38,853 nucleotides of DNA. It comes from CAZFQD01 sp964520885. GTDB lineage: Bacteria > Bacillota > Clostridia > Oscillospirales > SIG519. This document shows, piece after piece, positions 1-8,285 of this stretch. The position numbers and the translations under genes were made by a program. Every line of letters begins with the position of its first letter. The first letter of the stretch is position 1. The notes under the pieces were generated by a model, which searched no databases, was not told the origin of the DNA, and saw only the letters and a list, made by a program, of their open reading frames with translations. Where the stretch lies: NCBI GenBank assembly GCA_964520885.1, contig CAZFQD010000003.1:1-38853 (forward strand). The letters are read 5' to 3'.

Positions 1-813
1 TCTTTTAGAAATATACATGCATCCATTGACAAAAACCTCTAAATAAGGTATTTTTTCAACAAAATATGGTTGTTTGATTGCTCCGCTATATGTATAGTAT
101 TCAATATCATTTACCTTTTTTTCATTTTCAAACAAAGTTATCATTGTATATGCAGTTGCATTAAAAGGTTGAAAATGCCCTAAATCAACAATTTTTGTTA
201 ATGTTCTCTTGTTTAAAATATATTTTCTTAATCCATATCCTGCTTTACTTCTAAGACAAGAACTTGGTGTAATAAGGCACATTTTTCCTGCATCATTTAA
301 CATTCTTATTCCTATTTCAAAAAAAACAATATATAAATCTGTCATTCCATTTTCACAAAACTTATACTTCTTTACTTCTTTGTAACTTTCAGCTAAATTG
401 TGGACACGAACATAGGGAGGATTTCCCACCACAAAATCCATACTTCCGTTGTATTTATCTATCGTTAAAGTATCTGCACAAATAACATCCCACTCTACAT
501 CATAAATCTTAAAGCTACTTGCTACTGCATTTAAATTATCAATACACTTTTTTGTTTCAATGCTATCAATTTCTATTCCATGAATATATTTAGAAAGTTG
601 ATTCCTTAATCCATCTAAATCTGAAAAGTTTTTAAAATAGTTTTCACAATATAGTTTAACAATTTCAACAAGAAAAGCTCCATCTCCACAGCTATTGTCA
701 ATTATATGTTTTTGTAGAATATTCTTTTTATAAACTGCCAGTTCAAGAATATTCTTAACAATGTAGTCAGGAGTATATACTCTACCATTTTCTTTTACTG
801 TTTTTTTAGACAT
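1..813 (-). CDS. N6-adenine DNA methyltransferase, Eco57I-like (truncated by window edge)
   Basis: The open frame starts at an ATG at 813 and runs off the left edge, so only the first 271 residues are visible. A SAM-binding motif I, DNSCGDGAF, is at residues 39-47, and the amino-methyltransferase motif IV, NPPYV, is at 131-135. The early RVYTP stretch is typical of the Eco57I/type IIG or stand-alone gamma-class adenine methylases. It probably methylates adenine as the modification arm, or the whole, of a restriction system. The missing C-terminus would hold the target-recognition part and possibly a nuclease domain, so R-M enzyme versus solitary methylase cannot be settled. The ribosome-binding region is a run of nine G (minus strand) ending six bases before the ATG. 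It lies downstream of gyrA on the same strand. Confidence 0.85.
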   Translation of the reverse strand, partial: MSKKTVKENGRVYTPDYIVKNILELAVYKKNILQKHIIDNSCGDGAFLVEIVKLYCENYFKNFSDLDGLRNQLSKYIHGIEIDSIETKKCIDNLNAVASSFKIYDVEWDVICADTLTIDKYNGSMDFVVGNPPYVRVHNLAESYKEVKKYKFCENGMTDLYIVFFEIGIRMLNDAGKMCLITPSSCLRSKAGYGLRKYILNKRTLTKIVDLGHFQPFNATAYTMITLFENEKKVNDIEYYTYSGAIKQPYFVEKIPYLEVFVNGCMYISKR

Positions 814-819
814 TTACAA

Positions 820-828
820 CCCCCCCCC
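820..828 (-). repeat. G9 homopolymer in the ribosome-binding region of the methyltransferase
   Basis: Nine consecutive C on the plus strand read as nine G on the coding strand, six bases before the ATG at 813. It occupies the Shine-Dalgarno position and no other purine-rich SD is present. An upstream ATG overlaps the first G of the run but soon meets a stop, so length change would alter SD strength or spacing rather than fuse a longer reading frame. Confidence 0.8.
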
Positions 829-910
829 ATTTTATTTACTAATAACTTATTTTTGAATGCACAATATTCGTTTTCTACATTAATTTACTATGTCCATGCG
901 GAGAATTTCC

Positions 911-948
911 TTAATTCCTCATTCCTCATTTCTAATTTCTAATTCATT
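911..948. repeat. Heptanucleotide tandem array at the gyrA 3' end
   Basis: Five consecutive 7-bp units run from 911 (TTAATTC, then CTCATTC/CTCATTT, then CTAATTT/CTAATTC). The array contains the gyrA stop codon and encodes about its last nine residues. The same composite, about 30 of 35 bases, recurs at 18993-19027. Confidence 0.75.
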
Positions 949-3408
949 AGTCGTTTCTCCATTTTCAATAATTTCTGCCTCTTCCTCTTCCTTTTGCGTT
1001 CTTGCCACAGTTACTACCTTAATATCATCTTTCAAACGCATAAGCCTCACGCCTTGAGTATTTCTCCCAATTTCCGAAATGCTATTAACCGCCATTCTAA
1101 TAATTATTCCGTCTGAGGAGATTAACATAATATCGTCATCAATATCAACAATCTTAATACCAACAACCTTGCCGGTTTTTTCATTAATATGATAGTTAAA
1201 TATACCCTTGCCACCTCTATTTTGAATTCTATATTCTTCTATATCGGTGCGTTTGCCATAGCCATTTTCTGTAACAGTTAAAAGGGTGGCATCCTCTCTT
1301 GAGATGGAAACCCCTACTACATAATCTCCTTTGTTCATACGAATGGCTATTACTCCTCTTGTAACCCTACCGGTTTGAGAAACATTTTTCTCGCTAAAAT
1401 GAATAGCCTTACCATCTCTTGTTCCAATAATAATTTTTGAATTGCCATCAGTTAACTTAACTCTAACTAATTCATCATCCTCATCTAAAACAATAGCATT
1501 TATTCCACCTTTTCTTGCTGTATTGTATTTAATTAAAGCTGTTTTCTTAATAATTCCATTTTTAGTAGCCATTATTAGATTGCTTTGCTCATCAAACTCC
1601 CTTACTGGAATCATAGCACTAATCTTTTCCTCGCCTTCCACAGGTAAAAGGTTAACAACATTAGTCCCCTTAGCAGTTCGTCCGCTTTCTGGAATTTCAT
1701 AACCCTTTAAACGATAAACTCTGCCCTTGTTGGAAAAGAACAAAATATAATCGTGAGTTGAACCAATAAATAACTCCTCAACAAAGTCTTGCTCCCTCGT
1801 GGTCATTGCTGTAATGCCTCTACCACCACGGCGTTGAACTTTATATGTATCAGCAGGCAACCTTTTTATATATCCATAATGAGTAAGAGTATAAACACAG
1901 GTTTCTTCCTCAATTAAATCCTCAATATCTATTTCATCCATAACTAATGCAATATCAGTTCTTCTCTCATCTGAATATTTATTTTTAAGAACTAATAACT
2001 CATCTTTAACGATAGTTTGCACTCTAATTTCACTGCCTAAAATCTCAGTATATTCTGCTATTTTAGCCATAAGTTCGTTATATTCAGCCTCTAATTTATC
2101 TCTTTCTAAACCTGTTAATCTTCCTAACCGCATATCAACAATAGCCTGTGCTTGAATATCTGAAAAATTAAATCTATTTATAAGCCCATCTTTTGCCTCT
2201 CCAATAGTGTTGCTCCCTCTTATAATTGCAATAACCTCGTCAATAAAGTCAATGGCAATTTTTAGCCCCTCAACAATATGTGCTCTCTCATTTGCTTTTT
2301 TAAAGTCAAACTGTGTCCTGCGAACAACAATTTCCTTTTGGAAAGCAATGTAATTGTCAAGAATTTGTCTTAACGAAAGCACTTTTGGTTGATTATTTAC
2401 TAAAGCTAATAAATTAATTGAAAAAGTATCTTGTAATTGAGTGTATTTATAAAGTTGATTTAGAACAACCTGTGGGTTTGCATCTCTTTTCAGTTCTATA
2501 ACAATTGACATACCGTCTCTATCCGATTCGTCTCTCAAATCTGAAATACCTTCTATTTTTTTATCTTTAACATATTCGGCAATAGTTTCAATAAGCCTTG
2601 CTTTATTAACCATATAAGGAATTTCGGTTACAACTATTTTAAAACGATTTTCCTTAAAATCCTCAATTTCTGCCTTTGCTCTCACTACTACTTTGCCCTT
2701 ACCGGTAGCATAAGCGGCTCTCATTCCAACTCTGCCCATAATTGTTCCACCTAATGGAAAATCCGGTCCCTTTATATGCTCCATTAAATCATCTAAATTC
2801 GCTTCTGGGTTATCTATTACTTCAATAACAGCATCAATTACCTCTCCTAAATTATGGGGAGGAATGGAAGTAGCCATACCAACGGCAATACCGGTTGAAC
2901 CATTTACTAATAAATTAGGAAATCGCGAAGGTAAAACTGTTGGCTCTTTATGTTTTTCGTCATAGTTTAATGTCCAATCAACAGTATCCTTTTCAATGTT
3001 ATTTAACATTTCTATTGCAATTTTAGCCATTTTTGCCTCAGTATAACGATAAGCCGCCGCCGCATCGCCATCAACAGAACCAAAGTTACCATGACCGTTA
3101 ACCAATGGATAACGAAGAGAAAAATCTTGAGCCATTCTTACTAATGCATCATAAACCGACATATCTCCATGAGGATGATACCGTCCTAAAACATCGCCGA
3201 CAGTCATAGCGGCTTTTCTAAAAGGCTTTTCCGGCAAAAGATTATCTTCATACATAGTGTAAAGTATTCTTCTATGCACAGGTTTTAAACCATCCCTAAC
3301 ATCAGGCAAAGCTCGGCCTACAATAACCGACATAGCATAATCAATGTAGGATTTTTTCATTTCCCTTTCTATTTCAACATTGATAATTTTTTGGTCCTCG
3401 TAATTCAT
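919..3408 (-). CDS. gyrA: DNA gyrase subunit A
   Basis: This is the breakage-reunion subunit of DNA gyrase (A2B2), which introduces negative supercoils. From the ATG at 3408 the protein has 829 residues and the active-site tyrosine in the RYTEAKM motif falls at 122, the same number as in E. coli. That start has a good SD (AAAGGA, nine bases upstream). A further ATG at 3432 is open but has a poorer SD. The winged-helix HPHGD motif and the C-terminal GyrA box QRRGGRG (about residue 523) are present; the box identifies GyrA rather than ParC. The quinolone-determining segment reads HPHGD-M-S-V-Y-D, with Met at the position of Ser83. The C-terminal tail and stop codon lie inside a heptamer repeat array. 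It follows gyrB, with one inserted ORF between. Confidence 0.97.
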   Translation of the reverse strand: MNYEDQKIINVEIEREMKKSYIDYAMSVIVGRALPDVRDGLKPVHRRILYTMYEDNLLPEKPFRKAAMTVGDVLGRYHPHGDMSVYDALVRMAQDFSLRYPLVNGHGNFGSVDGDAAAAYRYTEAKMAKIAIEMLNNIEKDTVDWTLNYDEKHKEPTVLPSRFPNLLVNGSTGIAVGMATSIPPHNLGEVIDAVIEVIDNPEANLDDLMEHIKGPDFPLGGTIMGRVGMRAAYATGKGKVVVRAKAEIEDFKENRFKIVVTEIPYMVNKARLIETIAEYVKDKKIEGISDLRDESDRDGMSIVIELKRDANPQVVLNQLYKYTQLQDTFSINLLALVNNQPKVLSLRQILDNYIAFQKEIVVRRTQFDFKKANERAHIVEGLKIAIDFIDEVIAIIRGSNTIGEAKDGLINRFNFSDIQAQAIVDMRLGRLTGLERDKLEAEYNELMAKIAEYTEILGSEIRVQTIVKDELLVLKNKYSDERRTDIALVMDEIDIEDLIEEETCVYTLTHYGYIKRLPADTYKVQRRGGRGITAMTTREQDFVEELFIGSTHDYILFFSNKGRVYRLKGYEIPESGRTAKGTNVVNLLPVEGEEKISAMIPVREFDEQSNLIMATKNGIIKKTALIKYNTARKGGINAIVLDEDDELVRVKLTDGNSKIIIGTRDGKAIHFSEKNVSQTGRVTRGVIAIRMNKGDYVVGVSISREDATLLTVTENGYGKRTDIEEYRIQNRGGKGIFNYHINEKTGKVVGIKIVDIDDDIMLISSDGIIIRMAVNSISEIGRNTQGVRLMRLKDDIKVVTVARTQKEEEEAEIIENGETTNELEIRNEE

Positions 3409-3450
3409 AAAATTATTTCCTTTCCAAGACATAGATTGTTTTTTTACCTC

Positions 3451-3867
3451 TTAATTATGTGTTTTTCTTGCATTCTTTATAATAGTTTTAAGTGGTGTTT
3501 TTGTTGAAAGCCCTGCTTTTTTTAAGTGATTATATAATTGCTTTAATGCTTTAATATATTGTTTTTGCATATTAAAAACAATTCCTGTTTCTATATTTAA
3601 AAAATCGGTGTAAAGTTTGTAAATCTCGTCATCTGAAATTGGTGTGCTTCTTTTGACTCTCAATTGCTCTAACAGTTCGCAATATATATCGTTATATTCT
3701 TTCCAAATTCGCTCGCGATTTTGCATATACCAAAAACTCCACAGCTTTTCGCAAATAATATATTCCATTTCGTTCTCGTTTTGCCTATTTAACACTGCAA
3801 AACTTCTTGTAAGTTCAATGCAAAGCTGAGTTACTGCGTTGTTTCTTGTGTTAGATTTAAAAATCAT
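3451..3867 (-). CDS. Uncharacterised 138-residue protein inserted between gyrB and gyrA
   Basis: I do not recognise this family. The 138-residue product is soluble in appearance, rich in Asn, Tyr and Leu, with several amphipathic helices, a Trp-rich patch (KLWSFWYMQ) near residue 45, and a basic C-terminus (KTIIKNARKTH). There is no signal peptide, membrane segment or visible catalytic motif. GAGG five bases before the ATG is a reasonable SD. It occupies a junction that is normally gyrB-gyrA, ends about 20-40 bp before the gyrA start, and is preceded by a long heptamer repeat array. It is therefore probably co-transcribed with gyrase. It could be a small accessory cargo gene; function unknown. 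Confidence 0.6.
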   Translation of the reverse strand: MIFKSNTRNNAVTQLCIELTRSFAVLNRQNENEMEYIICEKLWSFWYMQNRERIWKEYNDIYCELLEQLRVKRSTPISDDEIYKLYTDFLNIETGIVFNMQKQYIKALKQLYNHLKKAGLSTKTPLKTIIKNARKTHN

Positions 3868-3881
3868 AAAAACCTCTAATT

Positions 3882-3937
3882 AATTAGGAATGAAAAGTGA
3901 GAAGTATTTCTAACTTCTAATTTCTAATTTCTAATTT
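3882..3937. repeat. Heptanucleotide array between gyrB and the inserted ORF
   Basis: Eight 7-bp units in perfect phase. The first half (AATTAGG, AATGAAA, AGTGAGA) looks like the reverse complement of the type at 911-948. The second half consists of CTAACTT then three CTAATTT units. The array starts immediately after the gyrB stop codon in transcription order. Confidence 0.75.
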
Positions 3938-3938
3938 G

Positions 3939-5864
3939 TTAAACATCTAAATTACTTACATACTTCGCATTCGCTTCAATAAATGCTCTTCTTGGTTCAA
4001 CCTTATCGCCCATTAATATTGTAAATATTTCGTCTGCTGCTAAAGCATCGTCTAATTCAACTCGCAAAATTATTCTGTTTTCAGGATTCATAGTAGTTTC
4101 CCAAAGTTGTGTTGGGTTCATTTCTCCTAAGCCTTTATATCGTTGAATTGTAGCATCTTTGCCAATTTCCTCAATTAAAAGTTCTCGTTCTCTTTCTGTA
4201 TAAGCATATTTTTCTACCTTGCCCTTTGCAACCTTAAATAGCGGAGGCTGTGCTATATAAATATGCCCATTTTCAACAAGCGGACGCATAAAACGAAAAA
4301 AGAAAGTTAATAGTAGAGTTCTAATATGTGAGCCATCAACATCGGCATCGGCCATTATTATAATCTTACCATACCTTAATTTTGTTAAATCAAAATCCTC
4401 GCCAATTCCCGTTCCAAATGCAATAACCATAGGCATTAACTTTTCATTGCCATAAACTTTATCAAGCCTTGCTTTTTCTACATTTAACATTTTGCCCCAA
4501 AGTGGCAAAATTGCTTGGAATTTTCTATCTCTGCCTTGTTTTGCAGAACCACCGGCACTATCGCCCTCAACTATGTAGATTTCAGTAAACTCCGGATTTC
4601 TCTCTTGACAATCAGCTAATTTCCCCGGCAATGATGAGTTTTCTAATACCGATTTTCTCCTTGTTAACTCTCTTGCCTTTCTTGCCGCCTCTCTTGCCCT
4701 TGCGGCTGTAACTGATTTATCAAGAATTGTCCTTGCAATGCTTGGATTTTCTTCAAAAAATGTTGTTAGTTTTTTTGTAACAATTTCATCAACTAAACTT
4801 CTAATTTCAGAATTGCCTAACTTTGCCTTAGTTTGTCCTTCAAATTGAGGGTCTCTAAGTTTAACACTAATTACAGCAGTTAAACCTTCTCGAACATCAT
4901 CACCAGAAAGGTTTTTATCCCCTTCTTTTATAATGTTATGTTTTTTGGCATAATCATTAATAACCTTTGTAAGTGCGGCTTTAAATCCTGTTTCGTGAGT
5001 TCCCCCATCGCTTGTATTAATGTTATTTGCGAAGGATAACAAAATATCATTATAACTATCGTTATATTGAAGTGCTATTTCGGCTTGGCTATCGCCATTT
5101 GAACCAAAAAAGCAAATTGTTGGATGTAAAACCCCAACACCTTTTTTTTCATTTATATAATCAACAAAGGAGCGAATACCACCCTCGTAAAAAAGTTCTG
5201 TTTTCTGCTCTTGCTCATATCTTAAATCAGAAAGCACAATTTTAATACCTGCATTTAAAAAGGCTTGTTCTCTTAAACGATTTAATAAATTATCATATTC
5301 AAAAACTATTTCCTCAAATATTTGATTATCTGGCTTAAAGGTAACCTTTGTTCCCTTGTTTTGGGTTTTTCCTATGGTTTTTAATTTTCCACAAGACAAA
5401 CCTCTTTCATAGCGTTGAAAATGAATATTTTGACCGTCATAAACTTCAACCTCTAAATATTCAGACAAAGCATTTACAACCGAAGCACCAACTCCATGCA
5501 GTCCTCCAGCAACCTTATAACTATTTCCGCCAAATTTTCCGCCGGCATGTAAAATTGTAAAAACAACCTCAACCGCCGGAATACCCATTTTAGGATGTAT
5601 TCCAATTGGAATTCCTCTGCCATCATCTATTACTGAAATAACCTCGTCTGGATGAATTGTTACAAAAATATTTTTGCAATAACCCGCCAAAGCCTCATCT
5701 ATAGCATTGTCCACTATTTCACAAACTAAATGATGAAGTCCCCTTGCTGAAGTAGAACCTATATACATACCCGGGCGTTTTCTAACCGCCTCTAAGCCCT
5801 CCAAAACTTGTATTTGAGTTTCGTCATAAACTTGAGTGATTTGATTGTCCAAAAAATCTGACAT
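3939..5864 (-). CDS. gyrB: DNA gyrase subunit B
   Basis: This is the ATPase subunit of DNA gyrase, 641 residues from the ATG at 5864. That start has a strong SD (AAAAGGAG, eight bases away). The upstream in-frame extension to 5921 has no SD and is not counted. The GHKL ATPase motifs are EIVDNAIDEA and DDGRGIP, with the ATP-lid glycines GGLHGVGASVVNA. The TOPRIM domain has EGDSAGG and DADVDGSHIRTLLL, and the C-terminal QRYKGLGEMNP motif is intact. The length fits the short bacterial GyrB form without the E. coli insert. It sits upstream of gyrA as in Bacillus, but a methyltransferase/HNH pair separates it from remB and recF. Confidence 0.97.
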   Translation of the reverse strand: MSDFLDNQITQVYDETQIQVLEGLEAVRKRPGMYIGSTSARGLHHLVCEIVDNAIDEALAGYCKNIFVTIHPDEVISVIDDGRGIPIGIHPKMGIPAVEVVFTILHAGGKFGGNSYKVAGGLHGVGASVVNALSEYLEVEVYDGQNIHFQRYERGLSCGKLKTIGKTQNKGTKVTFKPDNQIFEEIVFEYDNLLNRLREQAFLNAGIKIVLSDLRYEQEQKTELFYEGGIRSFVDYINEKKGVGVLHPTICFFGSNGDSQAEIALQYNDSYNDILLSFANNINTSDGGTHETGFKAALTKVINDYAKKHNIIKEGDKNLSGDDVREGLTAVISVKLRDPQFEGQTKAKLGNSEIRSLVDEIVTKKLTTFFEENPSIARTILDKSVTAARAREAARKARELTRRKSVLENSSLPGKLADCQERNPEFTEIYIVEGDSAGGSAKQGRDRKFQAILPLWGKMLNVEKARLDKVYGNEKLMPMVIAFGTGIGEDFDLTKLRYGKIIIMADADVDGSHIRTLLLTFFFRFMRPLVENGHIYIAQPPLFKVAKGKVEKYAYTERERELLIEEIGKDATIQRYKGLGEMNPTQLWETTMNPENRIILRVELDDALAADEIFTILMGDKVEPRRAFIEANAKYVSNLDV

Positions 5865-5956
5865 AATGTAAGCTCCTTTTAAATTGAGAATGAAACCACA
5901 AATGTGTATACCATTGCTCAATAGATGTATTATGATTAAAATGTTTAGTGTATTTA

Positions 5957-6718
5957 TTAATTTTTAGTAATTGTTTTTAATTCAGCTATTGTCAATTGCG
6001 TTCCAAAGCTTCTATGAATTATTCTATGACAATTAGCACATAGTGGTTTCATCTTTTCGACAGCCTCACCAATGTATCTTTCAAAACCATCATCAGAATA
6101 TTGGTAAATAGGTTCTTCGTGATGAATTTCAATAAATCCTTTGCCTATCAATCCATATTTTTGTTCAAAATCAAATTCACAAACTTCACAGACTATTCTG
6201 CCAGATTCCTTTGTATATTGTTTAATAGCCGCTTCTCTAAGTTTGCTACAACGCTTTTTAGTTACAGTTTCTTTTTTAGTAACCTTACCCTCTGATATCA
6301 TTTCTTTTTCATCATAAACAATAACCTTATTTCTTTTCCCTTTTGTTGAAGCTATTGCATTAAAAACTTCTCCAACATCATTAAATTTAAACCTATTATC
6401 AAATATATACCAAACAGCTTTAATATTTTCTTCTAAGTGTTTCTTGCCAGCCTCAGTTAATGAAAATCTACCATTTCTACCTTCTGATGACTTTTTAGTT
6501 ACCATTTCCATACCATTTGTTTGATAATGTGAACCCATTAAATTTCTAACAATTTGAGTAAATTTAGTGTCTTTGCGACCAGCTAAAATTTCCGCATCCT
6601 CGCCATTAGGATTAAATAAAGCTATTAGTTTTTCTTTTATTTCAGTCGTTGTTACTGAACCATATTCATTGATAATATATAATGTTGGTAAAATTAATGT
6701 CTTTTCTTCTGTTCTCAC
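5957..6718 (-). CDS. HNH endonuclease, probable restriction enzyme of a type II system
   Basis: The protein has 253 residues. The C-terminal HNH (beta-beta-alpha-metal) nuclease has zinc-type pairs C177-x2-C180 and C227-x2-C230, the catalytic IHH at 198-200 and CHRIIH at 230-235. The N-terminal part, about 1-100, looks like a winged-helix DNA-binding domain (TTTEIKEKL, then GRFSLTEAGKKHL) of the kind that precedes nuclease domains in Mrr- and McrA-like enzymes. The start is a GTG at 6718; no ATG is available before residue 61, and the SD is weak. It lies 76 bp downstream of an adenine methyltransferase on the same strand, so it most likely cuts the sequence that enzyme protects. Recognition sequence not predictable. 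Confidence 0.8.
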   Translation of the reverse strand: MRTEEKTLILPTLYIINEYGSVTTTEIKEKLIALFNPNGEDAEILAGRKDTKFTQIVRNLMGSHYQTNGMEMVTKKSSEGRNGRFSLTEAGKKHLEENIKAVWYIFDNRFKFNDVGEVFNAIASTKGKRNKVIVYDEKEMISEGKVTKKETVTKKRCSKLREAAIKQYTKESGRIVCEVCEFDFEQKYGLIGKGFIEIHHEEPIYQYSDDGFERYIGEAVEKMKPLCANCHRIIHRSFGTQLTIAELKTITKN

Positions 6719-6794
6719 TTAAAATTCCACGACCTTTTCTTATTATTTTGATTTATATTTGGTTAATGAAAATCTTGTTGTTTACATATACAAA

Positions 6795-7910
6795 CTATAA
6801 TACCTCTTTAATATACTTTTGCCTTAATTCATTGATTGGAATAGTAATACCATTTCTCATAACTTGCCAATATTCCCAACCATTTAATCTTTCCACTTTT
6901 CTACCGCTTGCAATTGCCGCTGCTCTATGCATATCCAAATCTATACCATATTGTTTAACACTATTGGAAGTATTTAAAACTACATATTTTTCTGTATTTT
7001 TAAAATACATTTTTTCACCTATGAAAAATAATTGTTTATCTATCATTTCTTGCATCGTAACTTTTGGTGGCTTTATATCAAATACTGCTTTTTCAATGTC
7101 CCCAATTTTTACAATGGTGTTATCGATTCTTTTTTTGCCAAATTCACAATATTTTTGGTTGTTTTCTATTGATATATAATTCCTTCCTGTTTTTTTTGCG
7201 ATAGTTGCGGTTGTCATTGTTCCTCCAAATAGGTCAAAAACTATATCACCTAATTTACTACTAATTATAATAATTCTATATAATAACTCTTCAGGTTTTT
7301 GCGTATTGTGCAATTTGTTTCCTTTTTCATCTTTTAATCTTTCTTCTCCTTGACAAACAGAAATTTTCCATACCGACCCTAATTGTTTTCTAATTCCATT
7401 TCTGTGTTCAAAATCTGAAACCGTATCTAAATTTAATTCTTTTGCTGTTTTATAATTAAAAGTATACGATGATTTTTTATTTTTTACTGCCCATATTAAT
7501 GTTTCATGTGCATTATTTACTCTTGTTCCTTTAAAATTTGGGGTTGGATTTTTCTTTTGCCATATAACATCATTAATAAACCAAAATCCTAATTTTTGCA
7601 TAATTGAACCTATAGTGTAAATGCACTGCATTCCTCCAATAACCCAAAATGAACCTCTTGTAGAAAGTATTCTTTTGCATTCACTTAACCATTGTTCTGT
7701 AAAACTTTCATAATCTTCTAAAGAATTAAATTGATTATCCCATTGGTCATCACAACCATCATATTCTTTCCCACTTGGTCTATGTAAAACTCCCTCAACC
7801 CTCATCCAATAAGGAGGGTCAGCAAAAATCAAATCCATACTATTATCCGGAATTTTTTTCATTTCTTCAATACAATCACCGCAAATAATAGTGTTCTTAT
7901 CAATATCCAT
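6795..7910 (-). CDS. Beta-class adenine DNA methyltransferase with RAMA-like C-terminal domain
   Basis: The protein has 371 residues and a strong SD (GGAGG). Catalytic motif IV (DPPYW, 31-35) comes before the SAM-binding motif I (DLFGGTMTT, about 226-234), which is the beta-class order. HNTQKP at 201-206 is the usual helix preceding motif I. The C-terminal region, about 290-360 (with DLDMHRAAAI and NGWEYW), resembles the RAMA domain found after HinfI/CcrM-type methylases. Motif I departs from the usual FxGSGTT by having Met at the second glycine. Its likely role is protection of host DNA from the neighbouring HNH nuclease. The pair interrupts the recF-remB-gyrB order. Confidence 0.88.
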   Translation of the reverse strand: MDIDKNTIICGDCIEEMKKIPDNSMDLIFADPPYWMRVEGVLHRPSGKEYDGCDDQWDNQFNSLEDYESFTEQWLSECKRILSTRGSFWVIGGMQCIYTIGSIMQKLGFWFINDVIWQKKNPTPNFKGTRVNNAHETLIWAVKNKKSSYTFNYKTAKELNLDTVSDFEHRNGIRKQLGSVWKISVCQGEERLKDEKGNKLHNTQKPEELLYRIIIISSKLGDIVFDLFGGTMTTATIAKKTGRNYISIENNQKYCEFGKKRIDNTIVKIGDIEKAVFDIKPPKVTMQEMIDKQLFFIGEKMYFKNTEKYVVLNTSNSVKQYGIDLDMHRAAAIASGRKVERLNGWEYWQVMRNGITIPINELRQKYIKEVL

Positions 7911-7933
7911 TCTTCTGTTACCTCCCTCAATAA

Positions 7934-7962
7934 TTATTACTATGTGTTATAATTATTATCAA
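7934..7962 (-). promoter_or_regulatory. Candidate promoter of the methyltransferase-HNH operon
   Basis: On the minus strand, TTGATA (7962-7957) is separated by 17 bp from TAATAA (7939-7934). The SD follows only a few bases after the predicted transcription start, so the leader would be very short. The -10 is only moderately good. Confidence 0.35.
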
Positions 7963-7970
7963 TATTACAA

Positions 7971-8237
7971 TTAGCAATAATTAACAATCTTTGTTCTTGC
8001 CCTTTTTTTAAGTGTTGCCGTTGAAATATGCGAAATAAAAACTATTGTTTCTCTTTTTGCTCTACAAACAATAAATGAACGGGGTAGGTCTGCCGTTGTA
8101 TTTATTATTACTTTTTTTGCTTGAATTGTTGATAAAAATTCCCTTGTTGTTTTTGCTATGCTTGTAGTATCTATATCAAAAATCCCAATAATATCTTTTT
8201 TCTTAACTACATACTCTTCGCCTAAATGAAGATACAA
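7971..8237 (-). CDS. remB: Extracellular matrix regulatory protein RemB (YaaB, DUF370 family)
   Basis: The product is a small DNA-binding-type protein of the RemA/RemB family. I choose a TTG start at 8237, giving 88 residues beginning MYLHLGEE, because Bacillus RemB begins with MYIHLG and an AAAAGG lies eight bases upstream. The open frame itself extends to an ATG at 8285, but that part is heptamer repeat sequence. Family features are the DIIGIFDIDTTS segment and the C-terminal STLKKRA. Its position between recF and gyrB matches Bacillus yaaB. The last codons and stop (IVNYC, TAA) run into repeat-like sequence. In Bacillus RemB contributes to matrix and osmoprotection gene control; that role here is inference. 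Confidence 0.88.
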   Translation of the reverse strand: MYLHLGEEYVVKKKDIIGIFDIDTTSIAKTTREFLSTIQAKKVIINTTADLPRSFIVCRAKRETIVFISHISTATLKKRARTKIVNYC

Positions 8238-8257
8238 TATATCACAACCTTTTATAA

Positions 8258-8285
8258 TTAATAAGTAATAATTAACAATTAACAT
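8258..8285. repeat. Heptamer array, left arm bracketing the four-helix-bundle gene
   Basis: Four 7-bp units (TTAATAA, GTAATAA, TTAACAA, TTAACAT). The last 16 bases, 8270-8285, are the exact reverse complement of 8653-8668. It contains the stop codon of the four-helix-bundle gene. Confidence 0.75.

Noticed and set aside
820..830. Phase-variable fusion to the ATG upstream of the G9 tract
   Set aside because: Adding one G brings the upstream ATG in frame but a TAA precedes the main start, so no fusion can form.
919..3408. ParC (topoisomerase IV) instead of GyrA
   Set aside because: The GyrA box QRRGGRG and the gyrB linkage identify gyrase.
5903..5911. DnaA-box-like site (GTATACACA on the minus strand) before gyrB
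   Set aside because: A single isolated near-match; no cluster around it.
6682..7179. Plus-strand 165-codon open frame
   Set aside because: Antisense to the methyltransferase; composition is that of a shadow frame.
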